From Ignavibacteria bacterium (GTDB lineage Bacteria > Bacteroidota > Ignavibacteria > Tepidaquicellales > Tepidaquicellaceae), in the NCBI GenBank assembly GCA_016709315.1, contig JADJMZ010000008.1, positions 1-64,000 of the forward strand: a stretch of 64,000 nucleotides of DNA, given 5' to 3'. A program made the translations under genes and the position numbers. The notes below the pieces were generated by a model, which saw only the letters and a list, made by a program, of their open reading frames with translations, did no database searches and had not been told where the DNA came from. This document shows positions 1-9,454 of this stretch, piece by piece (position 1 is the stretch's first letter; each line of letters starts with the position of its first letter).

Positions 1-63
1 AAAAATGAACTGATTTTTAAAAACAAATCAATTAATTTAATTTTTTATATTAAATAATTTAAA

Positions 64-1383
64 TTGGACAGATTTAAAACTTCATCTTTAAAAAATATCG
101 GAACAATCGGAAACTTTACGGATATATCTCCATTAGATTTTCACGAGTTTGATTTACCCAATAAACTTCACTGCATTTTACTTAAAGATTCAAGAATACC
201 AATGGTGAATCTTTTAATCGGATATAATGTGGGATCTAAGGATGAGATCAAAAACAAAAAAGGTATTGCTCATTTGTTTGAACATCTTATGTTTCAGGGC
301 TCTGAAAATATAAAGAAAAACGAACATTTTTCTCAGACATCGAGACTCGGCGGGACTTGTAACGCTTTTACAATGCAGGATGCAACTGTTTATTTCGACA
401 TTGTCCCTTCAAATAATCTTGAAACTATACTCTGGCTTGAATCAGACAGAATGAATTCACTCGACCTGTCAGAAGAGAATCTTGAAAATCAGAAGAAAGT
501 AGTTATTGAAGAAAAGAAGCAGAGATTTGAAAATGCTCCTTACGGATCTATGATGAATAATCTTTTCGAAAATGTATTTAAAAATTCCGCCTATGAATTC
601 CCTGTAATTGGTTTTGAAGAAGATATCAATTCATTCACTGTAAAAGAAGCGCTTGAGTTTCACGAAAATTATTATTCTCCCGAAAACAGCGTTCTTATTC
701 TCACCGGTGACATTGATATAAATCATTCTAAAAAACTGATCAGCAAATATTTTGCAGATATAAAGAAAACCAATAAATTTCAGAGGACAGGTAGTCAGAT
801 CGCAGGTATTAAGGAAAATAAACGAATAGAAATTTATGACAACATAAAACTCCCGATGCTTTGCATAGCTTATCAGCTGCCGAAAGCAGGTTCGCCTGAA
901 GAGTATTCAATGGAATATTTCTCAGAGATAATTGCTAACAACAAAAGCAGCCGGCTTTATAAAAAATTAGTTTATGAAAAAAAGTTAGTGCGTTCTGTCA
1001 GTTGTGAAAAAGTGATGCTGAAAGACGGCGGAGTATTAACATTAATTGCACAGATTAATCCTGAAACAGATATAAATATTGTCGAAAAAGAAATTCTGGA
1101 TGCTGTAAACGATATAGCAATAAATGGCTGTTCGGATGAAGAGTTCGGAACGATAAAGAATCAACTCGAATTTCAAAACACAGCAAAGTATCTTAAGCTG
1201 ATCAATATTTCGATCAACACTGTTTTTAAATATCTTTATTATAAAGATATCTCCGGTGTAAGTAATGAAATTAATAAATATCTGTCAGTTACAAAAGATG
1301 AAATGATAAATTCTGTGAAAGAATATTTGCTGAGCAGAAACAGTTTAACCCTTACTTATCTTCCCATGAATCTTAAAAAATAG
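64..1383 (+). CDS. M16 family zinc peptidase, first of three
   Basis: Zinc-dependent endopeptidase of the M16 (pitrilysin/processing peptidase) family. The inverted zinc motif HLFEH lies at residues 70-74 and the third ligand is E150 in the VVIEE stretch, 76 residues downstream, which is the family spacing. At 439 aa it is a single M16B half (active domain plus C-terminal domain). The start is TTG with no clear ribosome site. No convincing signal peptide is visible, so it is cytoplasmic or periplasmic by an unclear route. The gene is 6 nt upstream of a second active M16 gene and then an inactive one, so the products probably pair as catalytic and structural subunits (inference from the family). 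The substrate cannot be read from sequence. Confidence 0.9.
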   Translation: MDRFKTSSLKNIGTIGNFTDISPLDFHEFDLPNKLHCILLKDSRIPMVNLLIGYNVGSKDEIKNKKGIAHLFEHLMFQGSENIKKNEHFSQTSRLGGTCNAFTMQDATVYFDIVPSNNLETILWLESDRMNSLDLSEENLENQKKVVIEEKKQRFENAPYGSMMNNLFENVFKNSAYEFPVIGFEEDINSFTVKEALEFHENYYSPENSVLILTGDIDINHSKKLISKYFADIKKTNKFQRTGSQIAGIKENKRIEIYDNIKLPMLCIAYQLPKAGSPEEYSMEYFSEIIANNKSSRLYKKLVYEKKLVRSVSCEKVMLKDGGVLTLIAQINPETDINIVEKEILDAVNDIAINGCSDEEFGTIKNQLEFQNTAKYLKLINISINTVFKYLYYKDISGVSNEINKYLSVTKDEMINSVKEYLLSRNSLTLTYLPMNLKK

Positions 1384-1389
1384 TTCATA

Positions 1390-2682
1390 TTGTCAACCAA
1401 TCAATTAGCTGAAAAAATCAAATACGATATACCTTCGATTGAATTTAAAGAACATACGCTTGATAACGGACTGAGGATTGTTATGAGTAAATTCGGTAAC
1501 ATACCGATAGTCGCCTTAAACACTACATTTCACACCGGCTCAAAAGATGAAGATAATGATAAGACGGGAATGGCTCACCTTCTTGAGCATCTTATGTTTG
1601 AAGGGTCTCCCAATGTGCCGAGAGGACAATTCGATGAAATACTCACTAAGAACGGCGGGGACAGCAATGCATACACAACCCGTGACAGTACGAGTTATTT
1701 TATTTCTGTTCCGTCAAACCATATCGAAACTGCTATGTGGCTTGATTCAGACAGGATATATGGTTTCGGAATAACTGAAGAAAGTCTTGAAATTCAGAAA
1801 GATGTCATATTAGAGGAAAAACTTTTATATGTTGACAACTCCCCTTACGGATCGCTTGAAGAAGTTAGTTCAAAAAAATTATTCGGCGAAAGTCCTTACG
1901 GATGGTCAGTAATCGGCGATATGGATGATCTTCGCAGAATCCGGATTCAGGATCTGAAAGAATTTTTTGAAAAGCAGTATACTCCGGGAAATACAGTCAT
2001 TTCAGTAGTCGGAGATATTGATTATGACAAGACGCTTAAGCTTCTGGATAAATATTACGGCAGCATAAAATCCGGAAAAGATTTTCTCAAAAACAAATTT
2101 GCAAATGATGAGATAGACAGTGAAATCACAGAGGATATTTATGACAATGTGCACCTTGAGGGTAAATTCATTTTTTACAAACTTCCTGAGACAGGTACAA
2201 AAGATTATTATGCAATGAACTTACTCAATGCAGTTCTTTCCGACGGCGATAGTTCGAGATTCTTCAATGAAATTGAATATAAAAGCGGACTTGTTAATGA
2301 AATAGATTCTTCAGTATTCGGAATGGAATGTTCCAGCATATTTAATATCACAGCAATTGCAATGAAAGGAAAGAGTCTTGAAGAGATAGAGGAAAAAATA
2401 GATATGATTATTGATGATGTTAAATCAGGAAACATTTCAGACAGGGAATTCAGCAAAGTGCGAAACAGATTAGAAACATATTTCAGCTCCAAAAGACAAT
2501 CGGTAATTTCAATTGCGGATAAATTTTCATATCTGAAATTATTTTATAATGACTGTTCGAGGATTAATTTTGAAATACTGGATTATATGTCCTTAAGCAA
2601 GTCTGATCTTACAGAAACCGCAAATAAATATCTTAACAAAAATCAAAGATTAGTTTTAAATTATTTACCAAATAAATCATAA
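1390..2682 (+). CDS. M16 family zinc peptidase, second of three
   Basis: Second M16B peptidase half (430 aa). HLLEH is at residues 63-67 and the distal glutamate is E143 (VILEEK), so all zinc ligands are present. The region around residues 40-110 resembles the upstream gene strongly, which suggests a tandem duplication. TTG start, 6 nt after the preceding stop; the next gene starts 3 nt after this stop, so the three genes are almost certainly one transcript. The C-terminal half carries the usual M16 inactive domain fold. Probably works with the catalytically dead partner encoded next; substrate unknown. Confidence 0.9.
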   Translation: MSTNQLAEKIKYDIPSIEFKEHTLDNGLRIVMSKFGNIPIVALNTTFHTGSKDEDNDKTGMAHLLEHLMFEGSPNVPRGQFDEILTKNGGDSNAYTTRDSTSYFISVPSNHIETAMWLDSDRIYGFGITEESLEIQKDVILEEKLLYVDNSPYGSLEEVSSKKLFGESPYGWSVIGDMDDLRRIRIQDLKEFFEKQYTPGNTVISVVGDIDYDKTLKLLDKYYGSIKSGKDFLKNKFANDEIDSEITEDIYDNVHLEGKFIFYKLPETGTKDYYAMNLLNAVLSDGDSSRFFNEIEYKSGLVNEIDSSVFGMECSSIFNITAIAMKGKSLEEIEEKIDMIIDDVKSGNISDREFSKVRNRLETYFSSKRQSVISIADKFSYLKLFYNDCSRINFEILDYMSLSKSDLTETANKYLNKNQRLVLNYLPNKS

Positions 2683-2685
2683 GAC

Positions 2686-4089
2686 ATGGCAATATCTGAA
2701 ATAAAGAAAAATGCGGGTACAAAATCCGGGATACTTGACAGATCAAAACCTCCGAAATCAGGAAAACCGAAAGATGTAAACTTTCCGAAGTTTTTTGAAA
2801 CGAAGTCATCAAACGGTATCACAGCGCTTGTAATTCAGGACAAAAGGCTTCCGCTTGTTACATCCCGTTTTGTTTTTAAATCCGGAGCTTATCTCGATCA
2901 TTTTATGGGAGAGAGCAAGTGCGGACTGGGTTCGTTGACATCTGAAATTTTAACAAAAGGCACTGAAAGCAGAAATGCATCAATGATCGCTGAGGAAATA
3001 GATTTTTTAGGAGCCGGATTAACAAGCGGATGTTCTTATGACGCTACTTTTGTGAGTTCGTATTCACTAAAAAAATATTTTGACGAGGTGTTTGATATTA
3101 TGACAGATGTAATTCTAAATCCTGCTTTTCATGAAGAAGAATTAGAGAGAAGCTCTGATCAGCGGATGAATTCCCTGTTGTCAATGATTGATGACGGCGA
3201 TTATCTTGCGGACAAGATTTTTAACAGGCATGTATATTGGGATTCTCCTTACTCTTACCCTATTGAAGGTGAAAGAGCTTCTTTAAAAAATATTACAACC
3301 GGTGATCTCAGGAATTTTTACAAAAAAGTTTTTTCTCCGGAAAATTTAATAGTGGCTTTTGTCGGTGACATTTCTCCTGATGAAGCGTTACAGAAACTTG
3401 AAAATAATTTCTCGGAATGGAACAACAATTATACAAAGGCAGATGAAATAATCCTTCCGGAATTCAATAAAACGCCAAGAGTATTTCTTACAGATAAAAA
3501 AGGCGCGGTTCAGTCATCACTAAAAATAGGACATCTGGGAATTAAGAGAAACAATCCTGATTTTATTACTTTAAGCGTAATGAACACAATGCTCGGAGGA
3601 TATTTTACTTCAAGAATAAACAAGAATCTCAGAGAAGTTAATGGTTATACTTACGGAGCGAGATCCGTTTTCAGTTGCTACAGATATTCGGGAGATTTTT
3701 CAGTAACGACAGAAGTCAAAACCGATATTACATCTGAAACGAACAAAGAAATTCTCAAAGAGCTGAATGAAATAAAAAATAAATTTGTCGGCAAAGAAGA
3801 ACTGCAAAATGTTAAGAATTATATTTCAGGTAATTTTCCCATGCAGCTCGAGACTCCTAATGACATTGCATCAAAAGCCATCAGTCTGAAACTTCACGGG
3901 CTTGAAGATGACTATTACAATACTTATATAAGAAAAGTTAATGAAATTACAAAAGAGGATATTAAGGAAGTAGCGGAAAAATATCTTCATACAGACAGAC
4001 TGATTTATTCGATTTCCGGAAAGTCAGATGATCTTAAAGATAAAATGCAGCAATTCGGGGAAGTGGAAATAACAGAGGATATATTTTAA
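2686..4089 (+). CDS. M16 family protein lacking the zinc motif (partner subunit)
   Basis: M16 homologue of 467 aa whose catalytic motif is gone: where the neighbours have HLxEH this protein has SLTSE (residues 83-87). The substrate-binding R/Y signature of M16B partner subunits is kept (R315 and Y321/Y323 in LREVNGYTYG). In known M16B heterodimers such a subunit binds substrate while the other cleaves; here it follows two active subunits. ATG start 3 nt after the previous stop. It has an extended basic N-terminus of about 35 residues not found in the two upstream proteins. Function as a regulatory or structural subunit is an inference. Confidence 0.88.
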   Translation: MAISEIKKNAGTKSGILDRSKPPKSGKPKDVNFPKFFETKSSNGITALVIQDKRLPLVTSRFVFKSGAYLDHFMGESKCGLGSLTSEILTKGTESRNASMIAEEIDFLGAGLTSGCSYDATFVSSYSLKKYFDEVFDIMTDVILNPAFHEEELERSSDQRMNSLLSMIDDGDYLADKIFNRHVYWDSPYSYPIEGERASLKNITTGDLRNFYKKVFSPENLIVAFVGDISPDEALQKLENNFSEWNNNYTKADEIILPEFNKTPRVFLTDKKGAVQSSLKIGHLGIKRNNPDFITLSVMNTMLGGYFTSRINKNLREVNGYTYGARSVFSCYRYSGDFSVTTEVKTDITSETNKEILKELNEIKNKFVGKEELQNVKNYISGNFPMQLETPNDIASKAISLKLHGLEDDYYNTYIRKVNEITKEDIKEVAEKYLHTDRLIYSISGKSDDLKDKMQQFGEVEITEDIF

Positions 4090-4108
4090 ATTCTTTCCAA
4101 ACAATTTT

Positions 4109-5107
4109 ATGACGGAAAATCAGGGAATAAAAAATTCTTCAGATGTGGGATTAGTGCATAATCTGAATGCAAAGTATAAAGAGCTTAAATCCGAAATTGC
4201 CAAGGTTATAGTAGGGCAGGATAAGATCATCGAGCAGATAATTATTTCAATACTTTCAAAAGGTCATTGCCTGCTGATCGGAGTTCCGGGTCTGGCAAAG
4301 ACACTTTTGGTTAAGACGCTTTCAGAAGTGCTTGATCTTAAATTCAGCAGAATACAGTTCACTCCTGATCTTATGCCTTCGGATATAACGGGAACGGAAA
4401 TTCTTGAAAACGACAATACAGGCAAGAAGATATTTAAATTCATCAAAGGACCTGTATTTGCGAATATAGTTCTTGCTGATGAAATTAACAGAACTCCTCC
4501 CAAGACGCAGTCAGCTTTACTTGAAGCAATGCAGGAGCACAGAGTTACGGCTGCGGGAAATTCTTATACTCTGGATGAACCGTTTTTTGTACTTGCAACA
4601 CAAAATCCTATTGAGCAGGAAGGAACTTATCCTTTGCCTGAAGCGCAGTTAGACAGATTTATGTTTAATCTCTGGTTAGATTATCCTTCATTCAATGAAG
4701 AACTTCAGATTATTAAACAGACTACAAGCATGTACACTCCGGAATTAAAAAAGATATTATCAAAGGAAGAGATAATGTCATTTCAGGATCTGGTAAGGAA
4801 AGTGCCTGTTGCGGATGAAGTTATAAATTATGCTGTAAGCATAGTATCTAAGACCAGACCTGTTACTGCGGATTCTCCAAAAATTGTAAAAGACTATATT
4901 AGCTGGGGAGCCGGACCGAGAGCTTCGCAATATCTGATACTCGGAGCAAAGACCAACTGCATACTTGAAGGAAGATATTCTCCTGATATTGAAGACATAA
5001 AAAAAGTAACGCAGCCGGTTTTAAGACACAGGTTAATAACAAATTTCAATGCTGAAGCGGACGGTCTTAGTGTGCTGAATATAATAAATGAAATAGTCAG
5101 AGAGTAA
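4109..5107 (+). CDS. MoxR-family AAA ATPase
   Basis: AAA+ ATPase of the MoxR type (332 aa, the normal length). Walker A GVPGLAKT is at residues 58-65, Walker B with VLADEINR at 121-128, sensor-1 ATQNP at 163-167 and the arginine-containing LDRF at 181-184. MoxR proteins act as chaperones that mature cofactor or cell-surface systems, normally with DUF58 and von Willebrand A partners. No such partner is next to it here: upstream is the M16 cluster (19 nt away), downstream a 196-nt gap and then sdhC. It may be cotranscribed with the peptidases; its client is unknown. Confidence 0.92.
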   Translation: MTENQGIKNSSDVGLVHNLNAKYKELKSEIAKVIVGQDKIIEQIIISILSKGHCLLIGVPGLAKTLLVKTLSEVLDLKFSRIQFTPDLMPSDITGTEILENDNTGKKIFKFIKGPVFANIVLADEINRTPPKTQSALLEAMQEHRVTAAGNSYTLDEPFFVLATQNPIEQEGTYPLPEAQLDRFMFNLWLDYPSFNEELQIIKQTTSMYTPELKKILSKEEIMSFQDLVRKVPVADEVINYAVSIVSKTRPVTADSPKIVKDYISWGAGPRASQYLILGAKTNCILEGRYSPDIEDIKKVTQPVLRHRLITNFNAEADGLSVLNIINEIVRE

Positions 5108-5303
5108 ATTCATACAAAACTTTTTATGATTAATAAAAACCAAATGTTTTTTATTTCGATTTAATTTTTTAAAAAGCCATAAATTAATTTAAATTGCAAG
5201 TTTTATAAGAAATCTTTAATTTGCAAGAAATAAAATTCCTTCTAAAATAATTTAATTCATTTACAATCTTACTAATATATAAATCTAAGGAGTCATAGAA
5301 TTT

Positions 5304-5741
5304 TTGGAAAACGATACGAATTCCGGTAATACATATCACAAGATAAAAACCTTTGATCAGAAGAACTGGGTCAGTGAAAATCTCAATTACAAAAAAGATT
5401 CGGGAAGCCGTGCGTGGATACTGCACAGAATATCAGGAATAGCTTTAGTTGCATATTTGTTTCTTCATATTTATTCTATTAGTCCGCTTACACAAGGAGA
5501 GGTTGCATTCAATAATAAAATGCAGACATATTCATCTCCTTTTTTTATGGTAGTCGAATGGTTTCTTTTTGCATTTGTATTATTTCACGCACTGAACGGG
5601 ATAAGAATAGTAATAGTTGACTGGGCGGACGGCGCAAAGTATCATAAACAGCTGTACAGACTTTCATGGGTTTTCGGTGTAATTTTATTTTTAGCAATGG
5701 GAGCGATTATGTTTGCTCATGAGCTGAAGAATTTATTTTGA
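5304..5741 (+). CDS. sdhC: Succinate dehydrogenase cytochrome b subunit (SdhC-like)
   Basis: Membrane anchor of succinate:quinone oxidoreductase, 145 aa. The N-terminal S-x-x-W-I-L-H-R-I-S-G signature (residues 35-45) is the quinone-site motif of SdhC. Three hydrophobic spans are visible (about 45-60, 82-106, 120-140), and H95 in FHALNGIR is the probable haem b ligand. Start is TTG, supported by AAGGAG at 5287-5292. A promoter region probably lies in the 196-nt gap before it. sdhD follows 23 nt downstream. The flavoprotein and iron-sulfur subunits are not next to it or elsewhere in this window, so they must be elsewhere. Confidence 0.82.
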   Translation: MENDTNSGNTYHKIKTFDQKNWVSENLNYKKDSGSRAWILHRISGIALVAYLFLHIYSISPLTQGEVAFNNKMQTYSSPFFMVVEWFLFAFVLFHALNGIRIVIVDWADGAKYHKQLYRLSWVFGVILFLAMGAIMFAHELKNLF

Positions 5742-5764
5742 ACAATTAATATCAGATAATCTTT

Positions 5765-6142
5765 ATGTATAAATACAAAGCTTCAAAAGATACAGGTTCG
5801 AAAAGCTGGATTTTACAGAGAATAACAGGACTTGCTTTAGTAGTGCTGATGATCGGACATTATATACTTATGCATTTTCAGCCGGAATCAGGACATACAT
5901 ACGCTGCAGTTCTGGCAAGAATGCAGTTTTCATGGTACAGAATAATTGATCTTACATTCATAACACTCGGCATGTATCACGGACTTAACGGGATATGGAA
6001 TATTTTCAGAGATTACAAATTAAAACAATGGGCGAAAATTTCCATACTGTCAGCGCTTATAATTCTTGGACTTGCATTTACAGCATGGGGTTACAGCGTA
6101 ATATTTTCAATACCATACATAAATAGTATTTCCGGTAATTAG
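5765..6142 (+). CDS. sdhD: Succinate dehydrogenase membrane anchor subunit (SdhD-like)
   Basis: Second hydrophobic anchor subunit, 125 aa, with the same SWILQRITG signature at residues 14-22 as its neighbour and a conserved H72 (YHGLNGIW) as likely haem ligand. Three membrane spans (about 20-36, 58-80, 92-115). SdhC and SdhD both bind the single haem and ubiquinone or menaquinone site between them. ATG start 23 nt after sdhC, so the two are cotranscribed. The assignment as D rather than C rests only on gene order and length. Confidence 0.8.
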   Translation: MYKYKASKDTGSKSWILQRITGLALVVLMIGHYILMHFQPESGHTYAAVLARMQFSWYRIIDLTFITLGMYHGLNGIWNIFRDYKLKQWAKISILSALIILGLAFTAWGYSVIFSIPYINSISGN

Positions 6143-6216
6143 AGTAAAAATAAATAATCTTTAAAAAATTAATATTTTATTTTCATTTATGAAAATTTTT
6201 TTCAAAACTAAAAAAT

Positions 6217-6223
6217 AAGGAGA
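6217..6223 (+). promoter_or_regulatory. Strong Shine-Dalgarno site of the H1-like gene
   Basis: AAGGAGA, 6 nt upstream of the ATG at 6230. It is notable because most genes in this window, including many with TTG starts, have no recognisable Shine-Dalgarno sequence. Confidence 0.7.
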
Positions 6224-6229
6224 ACAGAA

Positions 6230-6421
6230 ATGGAGAAATTCACACATCTTAACGAGATATTGGAAACAATGAAAACCGATATCGAGAAGTTTTATGAAAA
6301 AGGACAAAACGCTGCAGGTACCAGATTAAGAAAATCATTGAACGATCTCAGAAAGAAAGCTGCTGAGATCAGAAAAGAAATTCAGGACGAAAGAGCTAAA
6401 AGGAAAACAGAGGGGAAGTAA
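6230..6421 (+). CDS. Histone H1-like DNA-binding protein
   Basis: A 63-residue, very lysine-rich protein of the bacterial histone H1-like family found in Bacteroidetes/Chlorobi. Its pattern (FYEKGQNAAGTRLRKSLNDL, then KKAAEIRKEIQ) is the family signature: an amphipathic helical segment with regularly spaced K/R. Such proteins coat DNA non-specifically. It has one of the strongest ribosome binding sites in the window, AAGGAGA at 6217-6223, 6 nt before ATG, and is followed by a long hairpin (6443-6510), so it is probably an abundant monocistronic mRNA. Its own promoter should lie in the AT-rich 6143-6216. Confidence 0.85.
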   Translation: MEKFTHLNEILETMKTDIEKFYEKGQNAAGTRLRKSLNDLRKKAAEIRKEIQDERAKRKTEGK

Positions 6422-6442
6422 TCATTTTTGATTTTATTCTTT

Positions 6443-6517
6443 AAAGTGGAATCTAAAGAAAGTTATCCTGATTATAAATGCCGGCATAACTTTGTATTAG
6501 AGTCCACTTTTATTTTA
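6443..6517 (+). terminator. Long hairpin terminator after the H1-like gene
   Basis: AAAGTGGA (6443-6450) pairs with TCCACTTT (6503-6510), followed by a U-rich run. Inside it, a second stem pairs AAAGTTAT with ATAACTTT. It sits 22 nt after the stop codon and before lepA, so it probably ends the H1-like transcript. Confidence 0.6.
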
Positions 6518-6549
6518 TAGGATTTTAATTTATTAATAATAATTTTTAT

Positions 6550-8346
6550 TTGAGCACTTCAAACATTAGAAATTTCTGCATCATTGCGCACATTGATCAT
6601 GGCAAATCTACATTAGCCGACAGGTTACTTGAAACGACCGGCACTATAGAGAAGCGGAATATGATCAAACAGGTTTTAGATGACATGGATCTTGAACAGG
6701 AGAGAGGAATAACCATAAAGCTCCATGCCATTCAGATGCTGTATAAATCAAAAAGCGGAGAAGATTATACTTTTAATCTTATTGATACACCGGGTCACGT
6801 GGATTTTTCTTACGAAGTTTCCCGATCACTTGCAGCATGCGAAGGCGCTTTGCTTGTTGTAGATGCCACACAGGGAGTAGAGGCGCAGACAATCAGCAAT
6901 CTTTATCTTGCAATTGATAACGGTCTTGAAATTATTCCTGTAATAAATAAGATTGATCTTCAGAATGCAATGGTTGATGATGTTACTGACCAGATAATCG
7001 AACTCATCGGATGCAAAAAGGAAGACATTATTCTGACCAGCGCTAAAACAGGAGTAGGCACTGATGACATTCTTGAGGCGATAGTGGCAAGAATACCTCC
7101 TGCAAAGACTGATTCTGACAAGCCGCTTCGCGCTCTGATATTTGATTCTAAATTTGATATCTACAGAGGAGTGATTGTCTATATAAGAGTATATGACGGG
7201 ACATTAAAAGAAGGCGATGAAATAAAACTTTACTTTACGGGAAAAACTTTAGTCGCTGAAGAAGTCGGTCATTTGAAAATGGGAAGAGTCAGGACAAAGT
7301 ATCTGAAATCAGGAGATGTCGGATATCTGATTGCAGGAATTAAAGATGTAAATGAATCCAGAGTAGGTGATACAATTTTTAAAATCGGAGAAACCATCAG
7401 CGAACCTCTGCCGGGTTATAAAGAAGTTAAGTCTATGGTTTTCAGCGGTATTTATCCTTCATCAACAGAAGATTTCGAAACCTTAAGAGACTCACTGTCA
7501 AAATTAAAACTTAATGATGCGGCTCTGACCTTTGAGCCCGAAACTTCAGTTGCTCTTGGATTCGGATTCAGATGCGGATTTCTCGGAATGCTTCACATGG
7601 AGATTGTACAGGAAAGACTTGAACGGGAATACAATTTAAACATTATAACAACTGTTCCGAATGTAGAATATAAAGTTTACAAGACAAACGGAGAAGTAAT
7701 ACTTGTTGATAATCCTTCGACTATGCCGGAATCAGTGAAGATAGAATATGTTGAAGAACCCTATATTTCAGCAAACATTATTACTCCGACAGAATTCATC
7801 GGCAATTTAATGAAACTTGCAAATGACAGACGCGGTGTTTTTGTTGCGACTAATTATGTAGATGCAAAAAGAGTTGATCTCAAATTTGAATTTCCTCTGA
7901 GCGAGATTGTATTTGATTTTTACGACAAACTGAAATCATACTCAAGGGGTTACGCTTCTTTTGATTATGATTTCAAGGATTTCAGAAAATCCGATCTTGT
8001 TAAATTAGACATTCTGCTTAACGGCGAACCGGTGGATGCTTTGTCAACGATTGTGCACCGTGACAAATCTTTTGACTGGGGGAAAAGACTTTGCACAAAG
8101 CTTAAGCAGCTTATACCGAAGCAGATGTTTGAAGTTGCGATACAGGCGGCTATTGGTGCAAAGATAGTTTCAAGGGAAACGATAAGCGCAATGAGGAAAA
8201 ATGTTATTGCAAAATGTTACGGAGGAGATATATCAAGAAAAAGAAAACTTCTGGAAAAACAAAAAGAAGGAAAAAAACGTATGAAGCAGGTAGGTTCGGT
8301 GGAAATTCCTCAGGAAGCGTTTCACGCAGTACTGTCACTGGATTAA
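6550..8346 (+). CDS. lepA: Elongation factor 4 (LepA), back-translocating GTPase
   Basis: Translational GTPase of 598 aa, the standard LepA length. The G1 motif AHIDHGKST (13-21), G3 DTPGH (79-83) and G4 NKID (133-136) are intact. The LepA-specific C-terminal domain is present (residues about 490-598, ending in the basic KKRMKQVGSVEIPQEAFHAVL-type region). It binds ribosomes, remobilises stalled ones and affects initiation. TTG start. lepB follows 63 nt downstream, an arrangement common in many bacteria. Confidence 0.97.
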   Translation: MSTSNIRNFCIIAHIDHGKSTLADRLLETTGTIEKRNMIKQVLDDMDLEQERGITIKLHAIQMLYKSKSGEDYTFNLIDTPGHVDFSYEVSRSLAACEGALLVVDATQGVEAQTISNLYLAIDNGLEIIPVINKIDLQNAMVDDVTDQIIELIGCKKEDIILTSAKTGVGTDDILEAIVARIPPAKTDSDKPLRALIFDSKFDIYRGVIVYIRVYDGTLKEGDEIKLYFTGKTLVAEEVGHLKMGRVRTKYLKSGDVGYLIAGIKDVNESRVGDTIFKIGETISEPLPGYKEVKSMVFSGIYPSSTEDFETLRDSLSKLKLNDAALTFEPETSVALGFGFRCGFLGMLHMEIVQERLEREYNLNIITTVPNVEYKVYKTNGEVILVDNPSTMPESVKIEYVEEPYISANIITPTEFIGNLMKLANDRRGVFVATNYVDAKRVDLKFEFPLSEIVFDFYDKLKSYSRGYASFDYDFKDFRKSDLVKLDILLNGEPVDALSTIVHRDKSFDWGKRLCTKLKQLIPKQMFEVAIQAAIGAKIVSRETISAMRKNVIAKCYGGDISRKRKLLEKQKEGKKRMKQVGSVEIPQEAFHAVLSLD

Positions 8347-8409
8347 ATTCAGCAATAAGATCATACATTTAACTTTCAGCAATTATAAAATAAATCACAA
8401 AAAAATTTA

Positions 8410-9357
8410 GTGAACAATAATAATCCCAAAACCGAAGCTGAGCTTAGGAACAGAGAATTAAAAGTTACCGAAAGTAAAGATAAAGACGGTAAGAAATCAA
8501 AATCAAAATCCAGAGAGTTTATTGATGCGCTGATTTATGCAGGTGTAGTTGCATTTATCATAAAAATATTATTGTTTGAAGCATTCAGAATACCAACCGG
8601 ATCAATGGAAAAAACATTATGGGTCGGCGATTTTCTGATTGTAACGAAGTTTACTTATGGCGCGACTTCACCGAGAAATATTCCTTTTACCGACATACGG
8701 CTGCCCTATTTTAAACTTCCCGCTTTCAAAGATCCCGAGAAAGGTGACATTATCGTATTTGATTTTCCGGGTGACAGAGATGATCTTCAGTCAAAGGAAG
8801 TAGTAAATTATATTAAGAGATGCGTCGGGGTTTCGGGTGATACGATTCAGATAAAAGGTAAAAAGCTTTTTGTTAACGGAGAACTTTTCCCCAATCCTCC
8901 CAACTCAATGTTTGACAATGTTAACAGACCTGAAAGCGCGGTTAATCCGAGATTGTTTCCTAAAGGGTCAAACTGGAACGAAGACTGGTACGGTCCTCTG
9001 CGCATTCCGAAAAAAGGTGACAAGATGAAGATTGATTCTTCGAATTACGAGAAATGGAAAATGTTTGTAATGAAAGAAGGTCATTCGATCAAGATGACAA
9101 GTGACAGAAAAATATTTGTGGATGAAAAGGAACTTCCAAACGGAGAATATACTGTTGGAAGAGATTATTTGTTTATGATGGGAGATAACAGAAACAATTC
9201 GCTCGACAGCAGATTCTGGGGATTTATGCCTGTGGAAAATATTGTAGGCAAAGCTCTATTGATATACTGGTCATGGGATCCGAGCATTCCGTTTTCCAAT
9301 CTGTTTGATCTTATAGGATCCACGAGATGGGACAGAATAGGAAATCTTATCAAATAG
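8410..9357 (+). CDS. lepB: Signal peptidase I
   Basis: Membrane-bound serine protease that removes Sec/Tat signal peptides. A charged cytoplasmic N-terminus (about 35 residues) is followed by one membrane segment (37-58). The catalytic serine is S65 in RIPTGSM and the general base is K136 in YIKRCVGVSGD. The last signature MGDNRNNSLDSR is near the C-terminus. The 315-aa length comes from an insertion between boxes, as is usual in Bacteroidota. GTG start. A clear terminator follows at 9391-9418. The window encodes many exported proteins that would be its substrates. Confidence 0.95.
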   Translation: MNNNNPKTEAELRNRELKVTESKDKDGKKSKSKSREFIDALIYAGVVAFIIKILLFEAFRIPTGSMEKTLWVGDFLIVTKFTYGATSPRNIPFTDIRLPYFKLPAFKDPEKGDIIVFDFPGDRDDLQSKEVVNYIKRCVGVSGDTIQIKGKKLFVNGELFPNPPNSMFDNVNRPESAVNPRLFPKGSNWNEDWYGPLRIPKKGDKMKIDSSNYEKWKMFVMKEGHSIKMTSDRKIFVDEKELPNGEYTVGRDYLFMMGDNRNNSLDSRFWGFMPVENIVGKALLIYWSWDPSIPFSNLFDLIGSTRWDRIGNLIK

Positions 9358-9385
9358 ATAATTTTTAATTTGAATATGAAATTAG

Positions 9386-9418
9386 AAAAAGGAGTTCAGG
9401 AAATTGAACTCCTTTTTT
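9386..9418 (+). terminator. Rho-independent terminator after lepB
   Basis: GGAGTTCA (9391-9398) pairs with TGAACTCC (9405-9412) across a 6-nt loop, followed by six T; the preceding A run extends the stem. It ends the lepA-lepB unit. Confidence 0.9.
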
Positions 9419-9454
9419 ATTGGCATCAATTTAAAAATTGTAATATATAATGAG

